Counted from the stretch's first letter, positions 1 to 7,449 are shown. The stretch is DNA of 11,575 nucleotides from 2-01-FULL-49-22 sp964639445 (GCA_964639445.1 CAZXDA010000017.1:1-11575); one strand, 5' to 3'. Made by a program: numbers and translations. Notes: generated by a model from the sequence alone, not told the origin.

Positions 1-79
1 GTATAAGGGTAAAGGCATTAAATATGTTGATGAGCAGATTATCAGAAAGAGCGGTAAAAGCGGTAAGGAGGCGGCATGA
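1..79 (+). CDS. rplF: 50S ribosomal protein L6, C-terminal end (partial)
   Basis: Only the last 25 codons are present, read from base 2, ending at a TGA at 77-79. The tail begins YKGKGIKYVDEQIIRK, which matches the conserved L6 C-terminus (usual pattern PYKGKGIRY...RRK.GK). L6 binds 23S rRNA near the factor-binding region of the large subunit. Its TGA overlaps the rplR ATG as ATGA, and the rplR ribosome binding site lies inside the rplF coding sequence, so the two are translationally coupled. The order L6-L18-S5-L15-SecY is the standard spc operon order. The 5' part lies outside the window. Confidence 0.9.
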   Translation, partial: YKGKGIKYVDEQIIRKSGKSGKEAA

Positions 80-435
80 GCAAGGATTCCTTAGCGCATA
101 AGCAAATACAAACTGTTTTGCGGGCGCGTAGAACACGCTCAACTGCCCATGGCACCAATGAACGCCCTCGCTTATCAGTTCATATCAGTAACCGCCATAT
201 TACAGCTCAGATCATTGACGATACAGCCGGCAAAACGCTAGCCTACGCCACAACTGTTGGATCTAAGACGGAAGGAAAAATGAGCGAGAAGGCAGCTTTT
301 GTTGGCGGCGAAATTGCTAAAAAAGCTGCTAAAGCCAAAGTTAAAAAAGTCATTTTTGATAGAGGCAGCCGCCGTTATCATGGCCGGGTTAAAGCTCTGG
401 CAGAGGCCGCCCGAGCAGCTGGATTGGAGTTCTAA
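76..435 (+). CDS. rplR: 50S ribosomal protein L18
   Basis: A 119-residue protein of normal L18 length. L18 binds 5S rRNA and, with L5, anchors it in the central protuberance. Family features visible are the basic N-terminus with RARRTRSTAHGTNERPRLSV, the strand HISNRHITAQIIDD, and the end FDRGSRRYHGRVKALAEAARAAGLEF, which matches the conserved FDR.G..YHGRV.A.A...R..GL.F signature. The ATG at 76 has a strong Shine-Dalgarno, AAGGAGG at 65-71, with 4 bases between it and the start codon. It overlaps the rplF stop and is followed two bases after its own stop by rpsE. Nothing unusual is seen. Confidence 0.97.
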   Translation: MSKDSLAHKQIQTVLRARRTRSTAHGTNERPRLSVHISNRHITAQIIDDTAGKTLAYATTVGSKTEGKMSEKAAFVGGEIAKKAAKAKVKKVIFDRGSRRYHGRVKALAEAARAAGLEF

Positions 436-437
436 GT

Positions 438-974
438 ATGCGTCCTGACAGAATGGTTGAAGAAAAGAGATTTGACGAGCGAGTGATATTCGTCAACCGC
501 GTAGCCAGAGTGGTTAAAGGCGGGCGCCGCTTTCGTTTCCAGGCGCTGGTGGTGGCTGGTGATCATAAAGGCTCGGTTGGTATGGGCATTAGCAAAGGAG
601 CGGATGTGACGGCAGCCATCAATAAAGCTACTGATGTTGCCAAAAAAAATATGGATAAGCTGCATATGTACAAAGGCACGCTGACGCACGAGGTAGAAGG
701 CAGAGTCGGCGGCTCTAAAATCTTGATTTTTCCGGCTGCTGCCGGAACCGGAATCATTGCCGGCGGTGTGGTGCGCTCTATTTTAGAAGTCGCTGGCATA
801 GAAAATGCCATTTCTAAATCTGTCGGTTCAAATAACCGCGTAAACGTGGCATATGCTACGCTGGCCGCCTTGCAAAGCATGGTGCCGGCAAGAAAATGGA
901 TTACCACCAAGCAAACTCCCAAAAAAACCGAAACCAAAGCAGCTTCCAAAGTTAAATCGGAGACTAAAGCATGA
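438..974 (+). CDS. rpsE: 30S ribosomal protein S5
   Basis: 178 residues; S5 is a small-subunit protein involved in decoding accuracy and mRNA unwinding at the entry tunnel. The N-terminal double-stranded-RNA-binding-like domain is clear (ERVIFVNRVARVVKGGRRFRF, then VGMGISKGADV). The C-terminal domain has the GTGIIAGGVVRSILEVAGI and SNNRVNVAYATLAAL segments. The last ~25 residues are a Lys/Thr/Ala-rich tail. The start at 438 is supported by GGAG at 426-429, 8 bases upstream, inside the end of rplR. The stop overlaps the rplO start as ATGA. In most bacteria rpmD (L30) lies between rpsE and rplO; here there is no room for it. Confidence 0.97.
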   Translation: MRPDRMVEEKRFDERVIFVNRVARVVKGGRRFRFQALVVAGDHKGSVGMGISKGADVTAAINKATDVAKKNMDKLHMYKGTLTHEVEGRVGGSKILIFPAAAGTGIIAGGVVRSILEVAGIENAISKSVGSNNRVNVAYATLAALQSMVPARKWITTKQTPKKTETKAASKVKSETKA

Positions 975-1444
975 AATACCACGAAATAACAGTTTCAAGA
1001 CAGAAGAAAGCCAGGCGTGTAGGCCGTGGTATTGCTGCGGGTCGTGGCAAAACAGCCGGCCGCGGCACAAAGGGCCAAGGCGCCCGTAAAAGCGGCGGTG
1101 TTCGCCCCGGTTTTGAAGGCGGCCAGACACCTATCTATATGCGCTTGCCGCATTTGCGCGGTTTCAAGAGCTATAAGCCTGCCTCAGAAAATGTTTTCAC
1201 CGGCCAGCTTGACTCTATCAAAAAGGCTGTGATTGATAACTCTGCCTTGGCAGAGGCCGGCATAATCGCCAATCCACATACTGTAGTAAAACTTCTTCTA
1301 AAAGGAAATGTTAAATCCAAGAAGACAGTCAAACTGCAAGCCGCAAGCAAAGGCGCCATCAAAGCTGTCCAGGCCGCCGGCGGCACTTTCGAAAAAGTCC
1401 CGCGCATGCCACGACCTGGCAAAAAATCGGCATCTCAAAGCTGA
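971..1444 (+). CDS. rplO: 50S ribosomal protein L15
   Basis: 157 residues, slightly longer than typical L15 (~145). L15 is a late-assembly protein of the large subunit. The basic Gly-rich N-terminal extension that threads into rRNA is evident: KARRVGRGIAAGRGKTAGRG, followed by TKGQGARKSGGVRPGFEGGQ and PHLRGF. The C-terminal globular part ends in a Pro/Lys/Ser-rich tail. The ATG at 971 overlaps the rpsE TGA and GGAG at 957-960 lies upstream, so it is translationally coupled to rpsE. It is the last gene of the tightly packed spc block; 162 bases separate it from secY. Confidence 0.97.
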   Translation: MKYHEITVSRQKKARRVGRGIAAGRGKTAGRGTKGQGARKSGGVRPGFEGGQTPIYMRLPHLRGFKSYKPASENVFTGQLDSIKKAVIDNSALAEAGIIANPHTVVKLLLKGNVKSKKTVKLQAASKGAIKAVQAAGGTFEKVPRMPRPGKKSASQS

Positions 1445-1606
1445 TATACTAGAACACAGACGGTGCGATTAACCGGAGGGTCCAAACATCAAACTCTACA
1501 GGGCAAATAAGTTTTTTTTATTAAACGATCTTCTATTTGTACGTTATAATAAAATTATAACATACAATACTGGATTTATTTTTATAGAACATTTGAGAGC
1601 TACAAA
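1445..1606 (+). promoter_or_regulatory. rplO-secY spacer with candidate secY promoter
   Basis: This 162-base spacer is AT-rich in its second half. A TATAAT box at 1545-1550 with a weak -35, TTAAAC at 1521-1526 (18-base spacing), would start transcription near 1557 and give secY a leader of about 50 bases. A run of eight T at 1512-1519 follows no convincing GC stem, so I do not call a terminator. An SD-like GGAGGG at 1476-1481 is not followed by an ATG. Inference only; transcript 5' ends would settle it. Confidence 0.45.
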
Positions 1607-3151
1607 ATGAATTGGGGAATCATCCTCAAGTCGTTAGGCCATGCCGAGATGCGCGGCCGTATTTTTGCTGTGCTTGGCATGCTGCTGGTTTTCCGCATTT
1701 TAGCCCACATTCCGGTGCCGCTGGCCGATCCGCACACCCTTAAGCAAGTTCTTGATAATCTTTTTACCCAAACTAATACCAATAATCTGTTTGGCTTTCT
1801 TAACACTCTTTCCGGCGGCGCACTGTCTAATTTCTCGATTGTGCTGGTTGGTCTAGGCCCCTACATTAACGCCTCCATTATCATGCAGCTGCTCACCAAA
1901 GCCATCCCGCGGCTGGAAAAAATGCATAAAGACGAGGGCGAATACGGCCGTAAAAAAATCAACCAATACACCAGAATGCTGACATTCCCGCTGGCTATTA
2001 TTCAGTCAATTGGCGTTATCTACCTTATCCGCCAAGAAGCCCAGGTTATTGGTGGGCTGGGCGATATTACGGCCAATACATCCTTTTTGCAGTGGGTTTT
2101 GATGGTGGCGGCTTTAACCGGTGGCGCTATGGTTTTAATGTGGCTGGGCGAGCTTATAACCGAGCGTTCCATTGGCAACGGCATTTCGCTTTTAATTACA
2201 GTCGGTATTGTCAGCCGCCTGCCAAGCTTAATTCACGAGCTGGCCACCGGCACCACATGGAAATCAAGTGCATCAGCCAGCGATAAACTGACGCTTTTTC
2301 ATCATAATTTCAGCAAGCACGGGTTGATTATAATTGGGATAGTAACTCTGGCGACTTTGTTTGTCATTTGGGCGGTGGTTAAGCTTAACGAAGCCAGCCG
2401 CCGTCTAACTGTTAATTATGCCAAGAGAGTGCAAGGTAACCGTACATATGGCGGCGTAACCACTACACTGCCAGTCAAGTTAATTACCGCCGGCGTTATC
2501 CCGATTATCTTTGCAGTAGCCTTCTTGTCTGTGCCAAGCTTTGCCGGTCAGCTTTTAACGCGCGGGCAGGGGGCAAATGCCATACCTACCAGCCACTGGC
2601 AATCTATTGGTGTCACTTTGAGCCAGTTGTTCCAGAATCCCAGCCGGGCCACTTTTGCCGCTGGCGGCTGGAAGCCCTGGGTCTACCCACTTACTTACTT
2701 CTTTTTAGTCTTTATCTTTACTTACTTCTATACCAGCGTGACGTTCAATTCCAAAGAAATCGCCGAAAACCTGCAAAAACAGGGCGGTTTTTTGGCCGGT
2801 ATCCGTTCCGGCGAACAGACAAGGCAGTACCTAAGTAAAACCGTTAACCGCTTAACGCTTTTTGGCGCCATCGCCCTTGGTTTACTGGCCGTTTTGCCAA
2901 TAGTGGGGCAGGTGTATATCAATCAAAACATTGCCATTGGCGGCACAAGCATCTTGATTTTGGTTTCTGTCTCGCTTGAAACTCTGCGCCAAGTCGAATC
3001 CCGCGCCCTAATGATCACATACGACCAATACGAACAGCCGGACTATTTCTACCAGGCTCCCGGCGTCGAAGCCGCCCCCTCCTCCCGCACCGCCATCCTC
3101 TCCCGCCTCCGCCCACCCCGCTCACGTCTACGCCTCCCCCGCAAAAAATAG
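1607..3151 (+). CDS. secY: Protein translocase subunit SecY
   Basis: 514 residues, longer than typical SecY (~430-450). SecY is the channel of the Sec translocon in the cytoplasmic membrane. Multiple hydrophobic segments are visible. Family signatures include the plug and TM2 region (residues ~62-95: LFGFLNTLSGGAL and LVGLGPYINASIIMQLL), the basic loop DEGEYGRKKINQYTRM (~109-124), and the TM10 region ILVSVSLETLRQVESR. Extra length lies in a mid-protein loop (ATGTTWKSSASASDKL) and a cationic C-terminal tail rich in Arg and Pro, encoded by a very pyrimidine-rich stretch (about 3056-3141). The ATG at 1607 follows a weak GAGAG. adk and map, which often follow secY, are absent here; the accessory island starts instead. 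Confidence 0.96.
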   Translation: MNWGIILKSLGHAEMRGRIFAVLGMLLVFRILAHIPVPLADPHTLKQVLDNLFTQTNTNNLFGFLNTLSGGALSNFSIVLVGLGPYINASIIMQLLTKAIPRLEKMHKDEGEYGRKKINQYTRMLTFPLAIIQSIGVIYLIRQEAQVIGGLGDITANTSFLQWVLMVAALTGGAMVLMWLGELITERSIGNGISLLITVGIVSRLPSLIHELATGTTWKSSASASDKLTLFHHNFSKHGLIIIGIVTLATLFVIWAVVKLNEASRRLTVNYAKRVQGNRTYGGVTTTLPVKLITAGVIPIIFAVAFLSVPSFAGQLLTRGQGANAIPTSHWQSIGVTLSQLFQNPSRATFAAGGWKPWVYPLTYFFLVFIFTYFYTSVTFNSKEIAENLQKQGGFLAGIRSGEQTRQYLSKTVNRLTLFGAIALGLLAVLPIVGQVYINQNIAIGGTSILILVSVSLETLRQVESRALMITYDQYEQPDYFYQAPGVEAAPSSRTAILSRLRPPRSRLRLPRKK

Positions 3152-3154
3152 CAA

Positions 3155-3197
3155 TTTATTCTTCTCTGAAACAGGGGTATAATGTGGTCAACCGGAG
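3155..3197 (+). promoter_or_regulatory. Candidate promoter and RBS of the radC operon
   Basis: A consensus -10 TATAAT at 3178-3183 lies 17 bases after a weak -35 TTTATT at 3155-3160. Transcription would start near 3190. CCGGAG at 3192-3197 is a Shine-Dalgarno 6 bases before the radC ATG, so the leader would be very short. Read from sequence only. Confidence 0.5.
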
Positions 3198-3203
3198 TTT
3201 CGA

Positions 3204-3920
3204 ATGCCTACTTTTTTAAATTTGTCAAATAAAGTCGCTGTCATCCCTAAATACACTGGCGAGGGACATAGAAGACGCCTAAAGGACAAGTTCTTGCAGT
3301 CAGGATTGTCTGGATTTCACGATTATGAAATTGTAGAGCTCCTTCTAACTTTAGGTACGCCAAGAAAAGACTGTAAGCAAATGGCCAAAGATGCTATTAA
3401 GGAGTTTGGAGGACTTCGTGGGGTTCTCGATGCGTCGACAAACGACTTGCAACGGATACGCGGCATCGGTCCAGTCAACACCTTCGGTATTAAGCTATTT
3501 CAAGCTATCTCTGAACATTACGCTATGGAAAAAATTCAGGATAAAGTATTGATGTCTTCAGCTCAGGCAATTGCAGAGTATCTACAAAAATCAATCGGAC
3601 ATAAAGATAAAGAACATTTTATAATGCTATCTCTTGATTCTAGGTACAACCTAATAAAGATATCCAATATTTCGCTTGGGTCAGTTGATGCAAGTATTGT
3701 TCATCCCCGTGAAGTTTTTAAGGAGGCTATTCAAGCCTCGGCAACTTATATCGTAATCGCCCATAACCACCCTTCGGGGGACTTAGAGCCATCACCAGAA
3801 GACATTACGCTCACTAGGCGGCTATCAGATACAGCAAGGATTATCAGTATTGAACTTCTGGACCATATTATTGTAACCTCTACTAGTTTTCTGAGTATGA
3901 GGGATAAGGGACTAATGTAG
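3204..3920 (+). CDS. radC: RadC-family JAMM domain protein
   Basis: 238 residues, full length for the RadC (UPF0758, DUF2466) family. The N-terminal half has the GEGHRRRLKDKF motif (~19-30) and a helix-hairpin-helix (QRIRGIGPVNTFGIKLFQAI, ~83-102). The C-terminal half is a JAMM/MPN+ metal-binding domain. It contains HNHPSGDLEPSPED at 187-200, giving H187, H189, S197 and D200, with the upstream Glu in REVFKEA (~169-175). All expected JAMM residues are intact. The biochemical role of RadC is unsettled despite its DNA-repair name; family members are frequent in mobile and defence loci. It begins a three-gene operon with 1-base gaps to the MazG-like and DUF2075 genes, implying joint function. The start is fixed by CCGGAG 6 bases upstream. 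Confidence 0.92.
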   Translation: MPTFLNLSNKVAVIPKYTGEGHRRRLKDKFLQSGLSGFHDYEIVELLLTLGTPRKDCKQMAKDAIKEFGGLRGVLDASTNDLQRIRGIGPVNTFGIKLFQAISEHYAMEKIQDKVLMSSAQAIAEYLQKSIGHKDKEHFIMLSLDSRYNLIKISNISLGSVDASIVHPREVFKEAIQASATYIVIAHNHPSGDLEPSPEDITLTRRLSDTARIISIELLDHIIVTSTSFLSMRDKGLM

Positions 3921-3921
3921 A

Positions 3922-4269
3922 ATGACAGACCTTGAGAAATTAACAAAAAGAGTTGTTAAGTTCCGTAATGATCGTAATTGGAAACAGTTTCATAACCCAA
4001 AAGATACGGCGGTTTCACTTTTGCTTGAGGCAGCCGAATTCTTAGAACACTTTCAATGGAAGTCGCCTGATGAAATCACTACTCATCTTAAGAGAAAACA
4101 TAAAGATGTTAGCGAAGAGCTTTGTGACGTCTTATATTGGGTTTTACTGATAGCTCATGATTTGAAAATTGATATCGAAAAAGAATTCGAGCTAAAAATG
4201 AAGAAAAACGAAACTAATTATCCGGTAGATAAGGCTATAAATCGCCACACAAAATATACAGAGCTTTAA
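3922..4269 (+). CDS. MazG-like nucleotide pyrophosphohydrolase (dCTPase/RS21-C6 type)
   Basis: 115 residues, the length of single-domain MazG-like all-alpha NTP pyrophosphatases, which hydrolyse (d)NTPs to (d)NMP plus pyrophosphate using Mg2+. Motifs match this subfamily: RNDRNWKQFHNPKD (~15-28), the metal-binding EAAE at 36-39, FQWK, the second acidic set SEELCDVLYW with E65, E66 and D69, and the C-terminal PVDKAINRHTKYTEL ending. The ATG is 1 base after the radC stop, and the DUF2075 gene starts 1 base after its own stop, so all three share one transcript. Inference: it may deplete or sanitise nucleotides as part of a defence-type operon. A housekeeping dNTP-cleaning role cannot be excluded. 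Confidence 0.88.
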   Translation: MTDLEKLTKRVVKFRNDRNWKQFHNPKDTAVSLLLEAAEFLEHFQWKSPDEITTHLKRKHKDVSEELCDVLYWVLLIAHDLKIDIEKEFELKMKKNETNYPVDKAINRHTKYTEL

Positions 4270-4270
4270 A

Positions 4271-6115
4271 ATGATTCTCTACGAGGGCACAATTGAGCGA
4301 TTTCAGGAAGATGTAATGCAGAATAGCATTGCAGACAGAGCAGCCGAAAGATATCAGATCTATTACAACCGGAAACCAAACAACTCCGAGTATCGTTCTT
4401 GGGCTTCTTCTTTAGCTATTTTAAACTACTCCTTTCAAAATGCAGACCTTAAAGATAACCACATAATCGTTGAGTACGAACTGCCATATTCCTCGCTACG
4501 AATCGATGTTTTATTGTTTGGCGTGGATGCTTCCGGGCAGGAAAATGTCGTAATACTTGAGCTGAAGCAATGGTCGAATGACAATGTTTTCCCATCTGAG
4601 ACCGAAGGCAACGTGATTGTGGATTATGGCTCATTTCAGAAGGAGCAGCCGCACCCATCATTACAAGTACAGGGGTACTACTTTCACTTAAAAGACTTTA
4701 TACAAATATTTAACGAAGAAAGCTCACCGAACTTGAGCGCTTCAGCTTATGCTCATAACTATGCAAAGGCTGGGGAATCGATACTTTTATCAACCGAATT
4801 CAAGGATATCGTCAAAGAATTTCCATTATTCGTAAAAGAAGATTCAGTTGAGCTCGCGAGATATCTGAAAGATCGCCTTCAAGGAGGAAAAGGCCAGTTG
4901 CTCTACGAGCGATTCGCAAGGAGCCCGATCGGCCCTTCGAAGAAACTACTCGACCACACTTCAGAAATGATAAATAAGCAACAAATCTTTAACTTAGTTG
5001 ATGATCAAATTGCTGCTTACAATGCGATCAGACACAGAGTCAATCAGCTATCTAAAACAAAGCAGAAATCAGTAGTGATAGTAAAGGGCGGTCCGGGCAC
5101 AGGGAAATCTGTAATTGCTCTAGAAGTCATGGGCGAGCTTATGCGTCAAGGTCGCACCGTTTTTCATGCCACTGGATCATCAGCTTTTACCAATACTCTC
5201 AGACAGATCGTGGGCTCAAGAGCTAAAACATTATTCAAGTTCTTTAATAGCTTTACGACCGCAGAACCAAATTCAATTGAGGTTTTGGTGTGCGATGAGG
5301 CTCATCGCATCCGCGAGAATAGTAGTAATCGATATACCCCAAAATCCCAACGCACTGACACCCCGCAAATCGATGAGCTTTTGAGCGTAGCTAAGTTGTC
5401 AATATTTTTCATCGATGAGTATCAAATAGTTCGCCCAAATGAAATCGGTACTGTTAGGCTAATCAAGGAAGCCGCTGAGCGGGCAGGTATAAACCCTGAT
5501 GACATTGACGAATTTGAGTTAACAACCCAGTTCCGTTGCTCTGGATCAGATGCATATCTACAGTGGCTAGATGATGTTTTGGATATCAGGCCATCAGATA
5601 TTGCCGCCTTTGACCCAAAGATGGAGCTCAGAATCTTTGATAGCCCGCAATCAATGATGACCCAGATTCGAAAGCGTAATGAAGAAAAAAATAACTCTGC
5701 TCGCATAACTGCTGGTTTCTGCTGGCCGTGGAGTGACCCTAATCTAGATGGTTCATTAGTAAAAGATGTAAAAATAGGTGATTTTGCTATGCCTTGGGAG
5801 AAGAAGGATGCTTTTTGGAAATGGGCGACTGATGATAGTGGTATGGAACAAGTAGGTACGGTTTATACGGCCCAGGGATTCGAATTTGATTATATCGGAG
5901 TGATCTTCGGCAAAGATCTTGTTCATCGCAAAGATGCTGGCTGGATCGCTCAGCCAGAATTTTCTCATGATTCAGCCGCCAAGCGCGGAAATGAGCAATT
6001 CGCTCGGCACTTAAAACACGTTTATAGAGTATTGCTTAGCCGCGCACACCGTGGTGTATATGTTTATTTCATGGACAAAGAAACCGAAGAATATTTCAGA
6101 ATCCAGCTTACCTAG
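4271..6115 (+). CDS. DUF2075 family nuclease-helicase (PD-(D/E)xK plus SF1 helicase)
   Basis: 614 residues. The N-terminal ~200 residues look like a PD-(D/E)xK nuclease: D79 in RIDVLLFG and E97-K99 in VVILELKQW have the right spacing and context. The rest is a DUF2075 / superfamily 1 ATPase. It has Walker A GGPGTGKS at 273-280, Walker B VLVCDEAHR at 338-346, a second acidic motif FFIDEYQ at 379-385, TTQFR at 418-422, QGFEFD at 535-540 and a motif VI-like YRVLLSRAHRG at 585-595. All core motifs look intact. The MILYEGTIERFQEDV start fits the conserved family N-terminus, supporting the ATG at 4271, 1 base after the MazG-like stop. It probably acts on nucleic acid in the cytoplasm. Pairing with MazG-like and RadC proteins suggests genome defence, which is inference. 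Its TAG stop lies in the first copy of a repeated 19-bp motif. Confidence 0.88.
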   Translation: MILYEGTIERFQEDVMQNSIADRAAERYQIYYNRKPNNSEYRSWASSLAILNYSFQNADLKDNHIIVEYELPYSSLRIDVLLFGVDASGQENVVILELKQWSNDNVFPSETEGNVIVDYGSFQKEQPHPSLQVQGYYFHLKDFIQIFNEESSPNLSASAYAHNYAKAGESILLSTEFKDIVKEFPLFVKEDSVELARYLKDRLQGGKGQLLYERFARSPIGPSKKLLDHTSEMINKQQIFNLVDDQIAAYNAIRHRVNQLSKTKQKSVVIVKGGPGTGKSVIALEVMGELMRQGRTVFHATGSSAFTNTLRQIVGSRAKTLFKFFNSFTTAEPNSIEVLVCDEAHRIRENSSNRYTPKSQRTDTPQIDELLSVAKLSIFFIDEYQIVRPNEIGTVRLIKEAAERAGINPDDIDEFELTTQFRCSGSDAYLQWLDDVLDIRPSDIAAFDPKMELRIFDSPQSMMTQIRKRNEEKNNSARITAGFCWPWSDPNLDGSLVKDVKIGDFAMPWEKKDAFWKWATDDSGMEQVGTVYTAQGFEFDYIGVIFGKDLVHRKDAGWIAQPEFSHDSAAKRGNEQFARHLKHVYRVLLSRAHRGVYVYFMDKETEEYFRIQLT

Positions 6116-6132
6116 AAATTTCTCTCATCGAA
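6114..6132 (+). repeat. 19-bp island repeat, copy 1 (AGAAATTTCTCTCATCGAA)
   Basis: The repeat begins inside the TAG stop of the DUF2075 gene. It shares 17 of 19 bases with the copies at 6401 and 9253, differing only at positions 13-14. Its first ten bases, AGAAATTTCT, are a perfect palindrome. Downstream lie GGGCCC and AGAATTTAG, the latter partly complementary to the CTAGAAATT start, so the 41-base region could fold imperfectly. The function is unknown. Confidence 0.8.
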
Positions 6133-6168
6133 CTGGGCCCGGTAGAATTTAGATTGAGGAGGTGAGAG

Positions 6169-6402
6169 ATGAAGGAGATTAGAGGTACTAAAAGGGCAGA
6201 GATGTATTACAAAGACTTTAAAATAACCAGTGTTTGTAGAGCTGACTTAGAAAGTGTAGGGTTCGAGGCTTCGAACATTGACGATGGCACAATGGCAGAA
6301 TTAGTCTCCAAAATGGCAGACGCCTACTGCGATATGGGTTTCTGGATAGACCTGGAAATAATCGCCGAACAGCTCGGCATCAAAAAGCGAACCAAGAACT
6401 AG
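6169..6402 (+). CDS. Small uncharacterised protein (77 aa) between two repeat copies
   Basis: I do not recognise a named family. The ATG at 6169 follows one of the strongest Shine-Dalgarno sequences in the window, GAGGAGGTGA at 6156-6165, so it is very likely translated. The protein is soluble, with no signal peptide or membrane segment. It has an acidic middle (ESVGFEASNIDDGTMAELVSKMADAYCDMGFWIDLEIIAEQ in two helix-like stretches, ~28-68) and a basic tail KKRTKN. The pattern DDxxM...LxxKMADxY...FWxDL..IAExLGI resembles small orphan proteins I associate with mobile elements, but that is a recollection, not a search. Its TAG stop at 6400-6402 opens the second 19-bp repeat, so the gene is neatly bracketed by two repeat copies 287 bases apart, like a single-gene cassette. 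Confidence 0.7.
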   Translation: MKEIRGTKRAEMYYKDFKITSVCRADLESVGFEASNIDDGTMAELVSKMADAYCDMGFWIDLEIIAEQLGIKKRTKN

Positions 6403-6425
6403 AAATTTCTCTCCTCGAAATTCTA
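6400..6425 (+). repeat. 19-bp island repeat, copy 2, in a bidirectional hairpin
   Basis: The repeat unit AGAAATTTCTCTCCTCGAA is at 6401-6419. With flanking bases it forms a hairpin: TAGAA(A)TTTC at 6400-6409, loop TCTCCTC, and GAAATTCTA at 6417-6425, which is 9 pairs with one bulged A. It lies between convergent genes (the 77-aa protein on + and the 6438-7448 gene on -), so it could end transcription from both sides, though it has no GC-rich stem or strong T tract. Confidence 0.7.
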
Positions 6426-6437
6426 CGCCCTGGGAGT

Positions 6438-7448
6438 CTATGTAGCAGCGCTGTAAACAGATAATCTGTCCCTCGTGCTGCATAGTTGCTGCATAAGTTT
6501 TATGTTTAGATCCGTGAGTCGGTGGAGGGGTAAAGCAGATGGAGCTCTTAAGGTGTCCTCATTCAAATCTATTATTAGTCGACGGTGCCTAATAGCGACT
6601 TGTATTGGCAGACCGGAAGTTATGGTAATCAAGCCAAGGACATCTCTGACTTGCTGAATACGCGCTAGAGTCGTAGGGCCGCTAACAATAAAGTGCAGTT
6701 GTCGATTAAGTAAGACGACAAAATATCCTAATTGGGCTAGGGCGCTCCTCCACATATACTCCGGTTCAAGCATTTGCAGGTCCAGAGCAAGCACTTCGAT
6801 AGCCCTACACCTGTTAATCAATTCGGCCCAGCGCTCCAGATCCTTGAATCCGAACCAGTGCATGTGCGGTATAACTTGCACTCCAAGCTGTTGAAGCATC
6901 TCAAATATAATCAAACTACGCTTCATATTAATAAGCCTTTCGGCGTGAGGCTGATTAGCGAATACAGAGTAATCAGGCGCGGTATAAATGCAGTTCAACT
7001 TTGCTAGTTGGGGAACCACTCTGTAACGCTCGGCCCAGAGCTTCTCTAAGATTGTGTCGTTGGTGTAGCCCAAAACCAGAACAACGGTTGATCGGGGCAT
7101 ATTAGTCACCGTGTGAACGTCAGTTCTAACTCGGCCAAGCTTAGGTGATAGCAAATCACCAAGGGTCGTAGCCACAAATTTAGGAACTCTGTTCTTGAAG
7201 AGTCGACCGTTGCCGTTTCCAATGCTTGGTATAAAGTCTGGAAATTCAGGCAAATTTACCGGCTGGATCTTAATATCACCGAAACCGATATTATTGATAT
7301 CGGCTAGCCAAAGATCGAAGTCGGGATGGTCTTCCGATATAACTTCATACCCCCTGTCAGGCGACCTTGGTTCGAAACAATGAGTATCACCCTCATCTAG
7401 AAATGGCTTAAAAGGGCAATGGGGATTACGTAACAAGCTGGTCTGCAT
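6438..7448 (-). CDS. Uncharacterised protein, DUF4417-like
   Basis: 336 residues from the ATG at 7448, which has GAAGG 8 bases upstream; an in-frame GTG at 7463 would add five residues and overlap the upstream gene. I do not firmly recognise it. A central block, YTAPDYSVFANQPHAERLIN followed by LQQLGVQVIPHMHWFG, resembles the DUF4417 pattern (a D-S-V-Y element, an Arg-containing helix, then G-x-K-V-I-P-x-x-x-W). Alternating strand and helix segments suggest an alpha/beta, perhaps TIM-barrel-like, fold. The N-terminus has CPF and HCFEPRSPDRGYEV, with few other Cys. There is no signal peptide or membrane helix. It is the second gene of a minus-strand pair, starting 1 base after the stop of the 7450-7839 gene. 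Its 3' end converges on repeat copy 2. Confidence 0.65.
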   Translation of the reverse strand: MQTSLLRNPHCPFKPFLDEGDTHCFEPRSPDRGYEVISEDHPDFDLWLADINNIGFGDIKIQPVNLPEFPDFIPSIGNGNGRLFKNRVPKFVATTLGDLLSPKLGRVRTDVHTVTNMPRSTVVLVLGYTNDTILEKLWAERYRVVPQLAKLNCIYTAPDYSVFANQPHAERLINMKRSLIIFEMLQQLGVQVIPHMHWFGFKDLERWAELINRCRAIEVLALDLQMLEPEYMWRSALAQLGYFVVLLNRQLHFIVSGPTTLARIQQVRDVLGLITITSGLPIQVAIRHRRLIIDLNEDTLRAPSALPLHRLTDLNIKLMQQLCSTRDRLSVYSAAT

Positions 7449-7449
7449 C

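Noticed and set aside
563..982. Long minus-strand frame opposite rpsE.
   Set aside because: It is a mirror of a highly conserved ribosomal gene. Hydrophobic content arises from the complement of its codons; it has no RBS.
1512..1526. Intrinsic terminator after rplO (run of eight T).
   Set aside because: There is no GC-rich stem directly before the T run; only weak AT pairing is available.
1488..1610. Open frame from an ATC after GGAGGG to a TGA overlapping the secY ATG, a possible leader peptide.
   Set aside because: It has no ATG, GTG or TTG at the right distance from the SD-like site. The composition is AT-rich intergenic, and an uninterrupted run of ~40 codons is not improbable.
3151..3174. 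Stretch resembling the 19-bp island repeat at the left island edge.
   Set aside because: It only aligns with gaps and several mismatches. I mention it as a possible eroded copy but do not annotate it.
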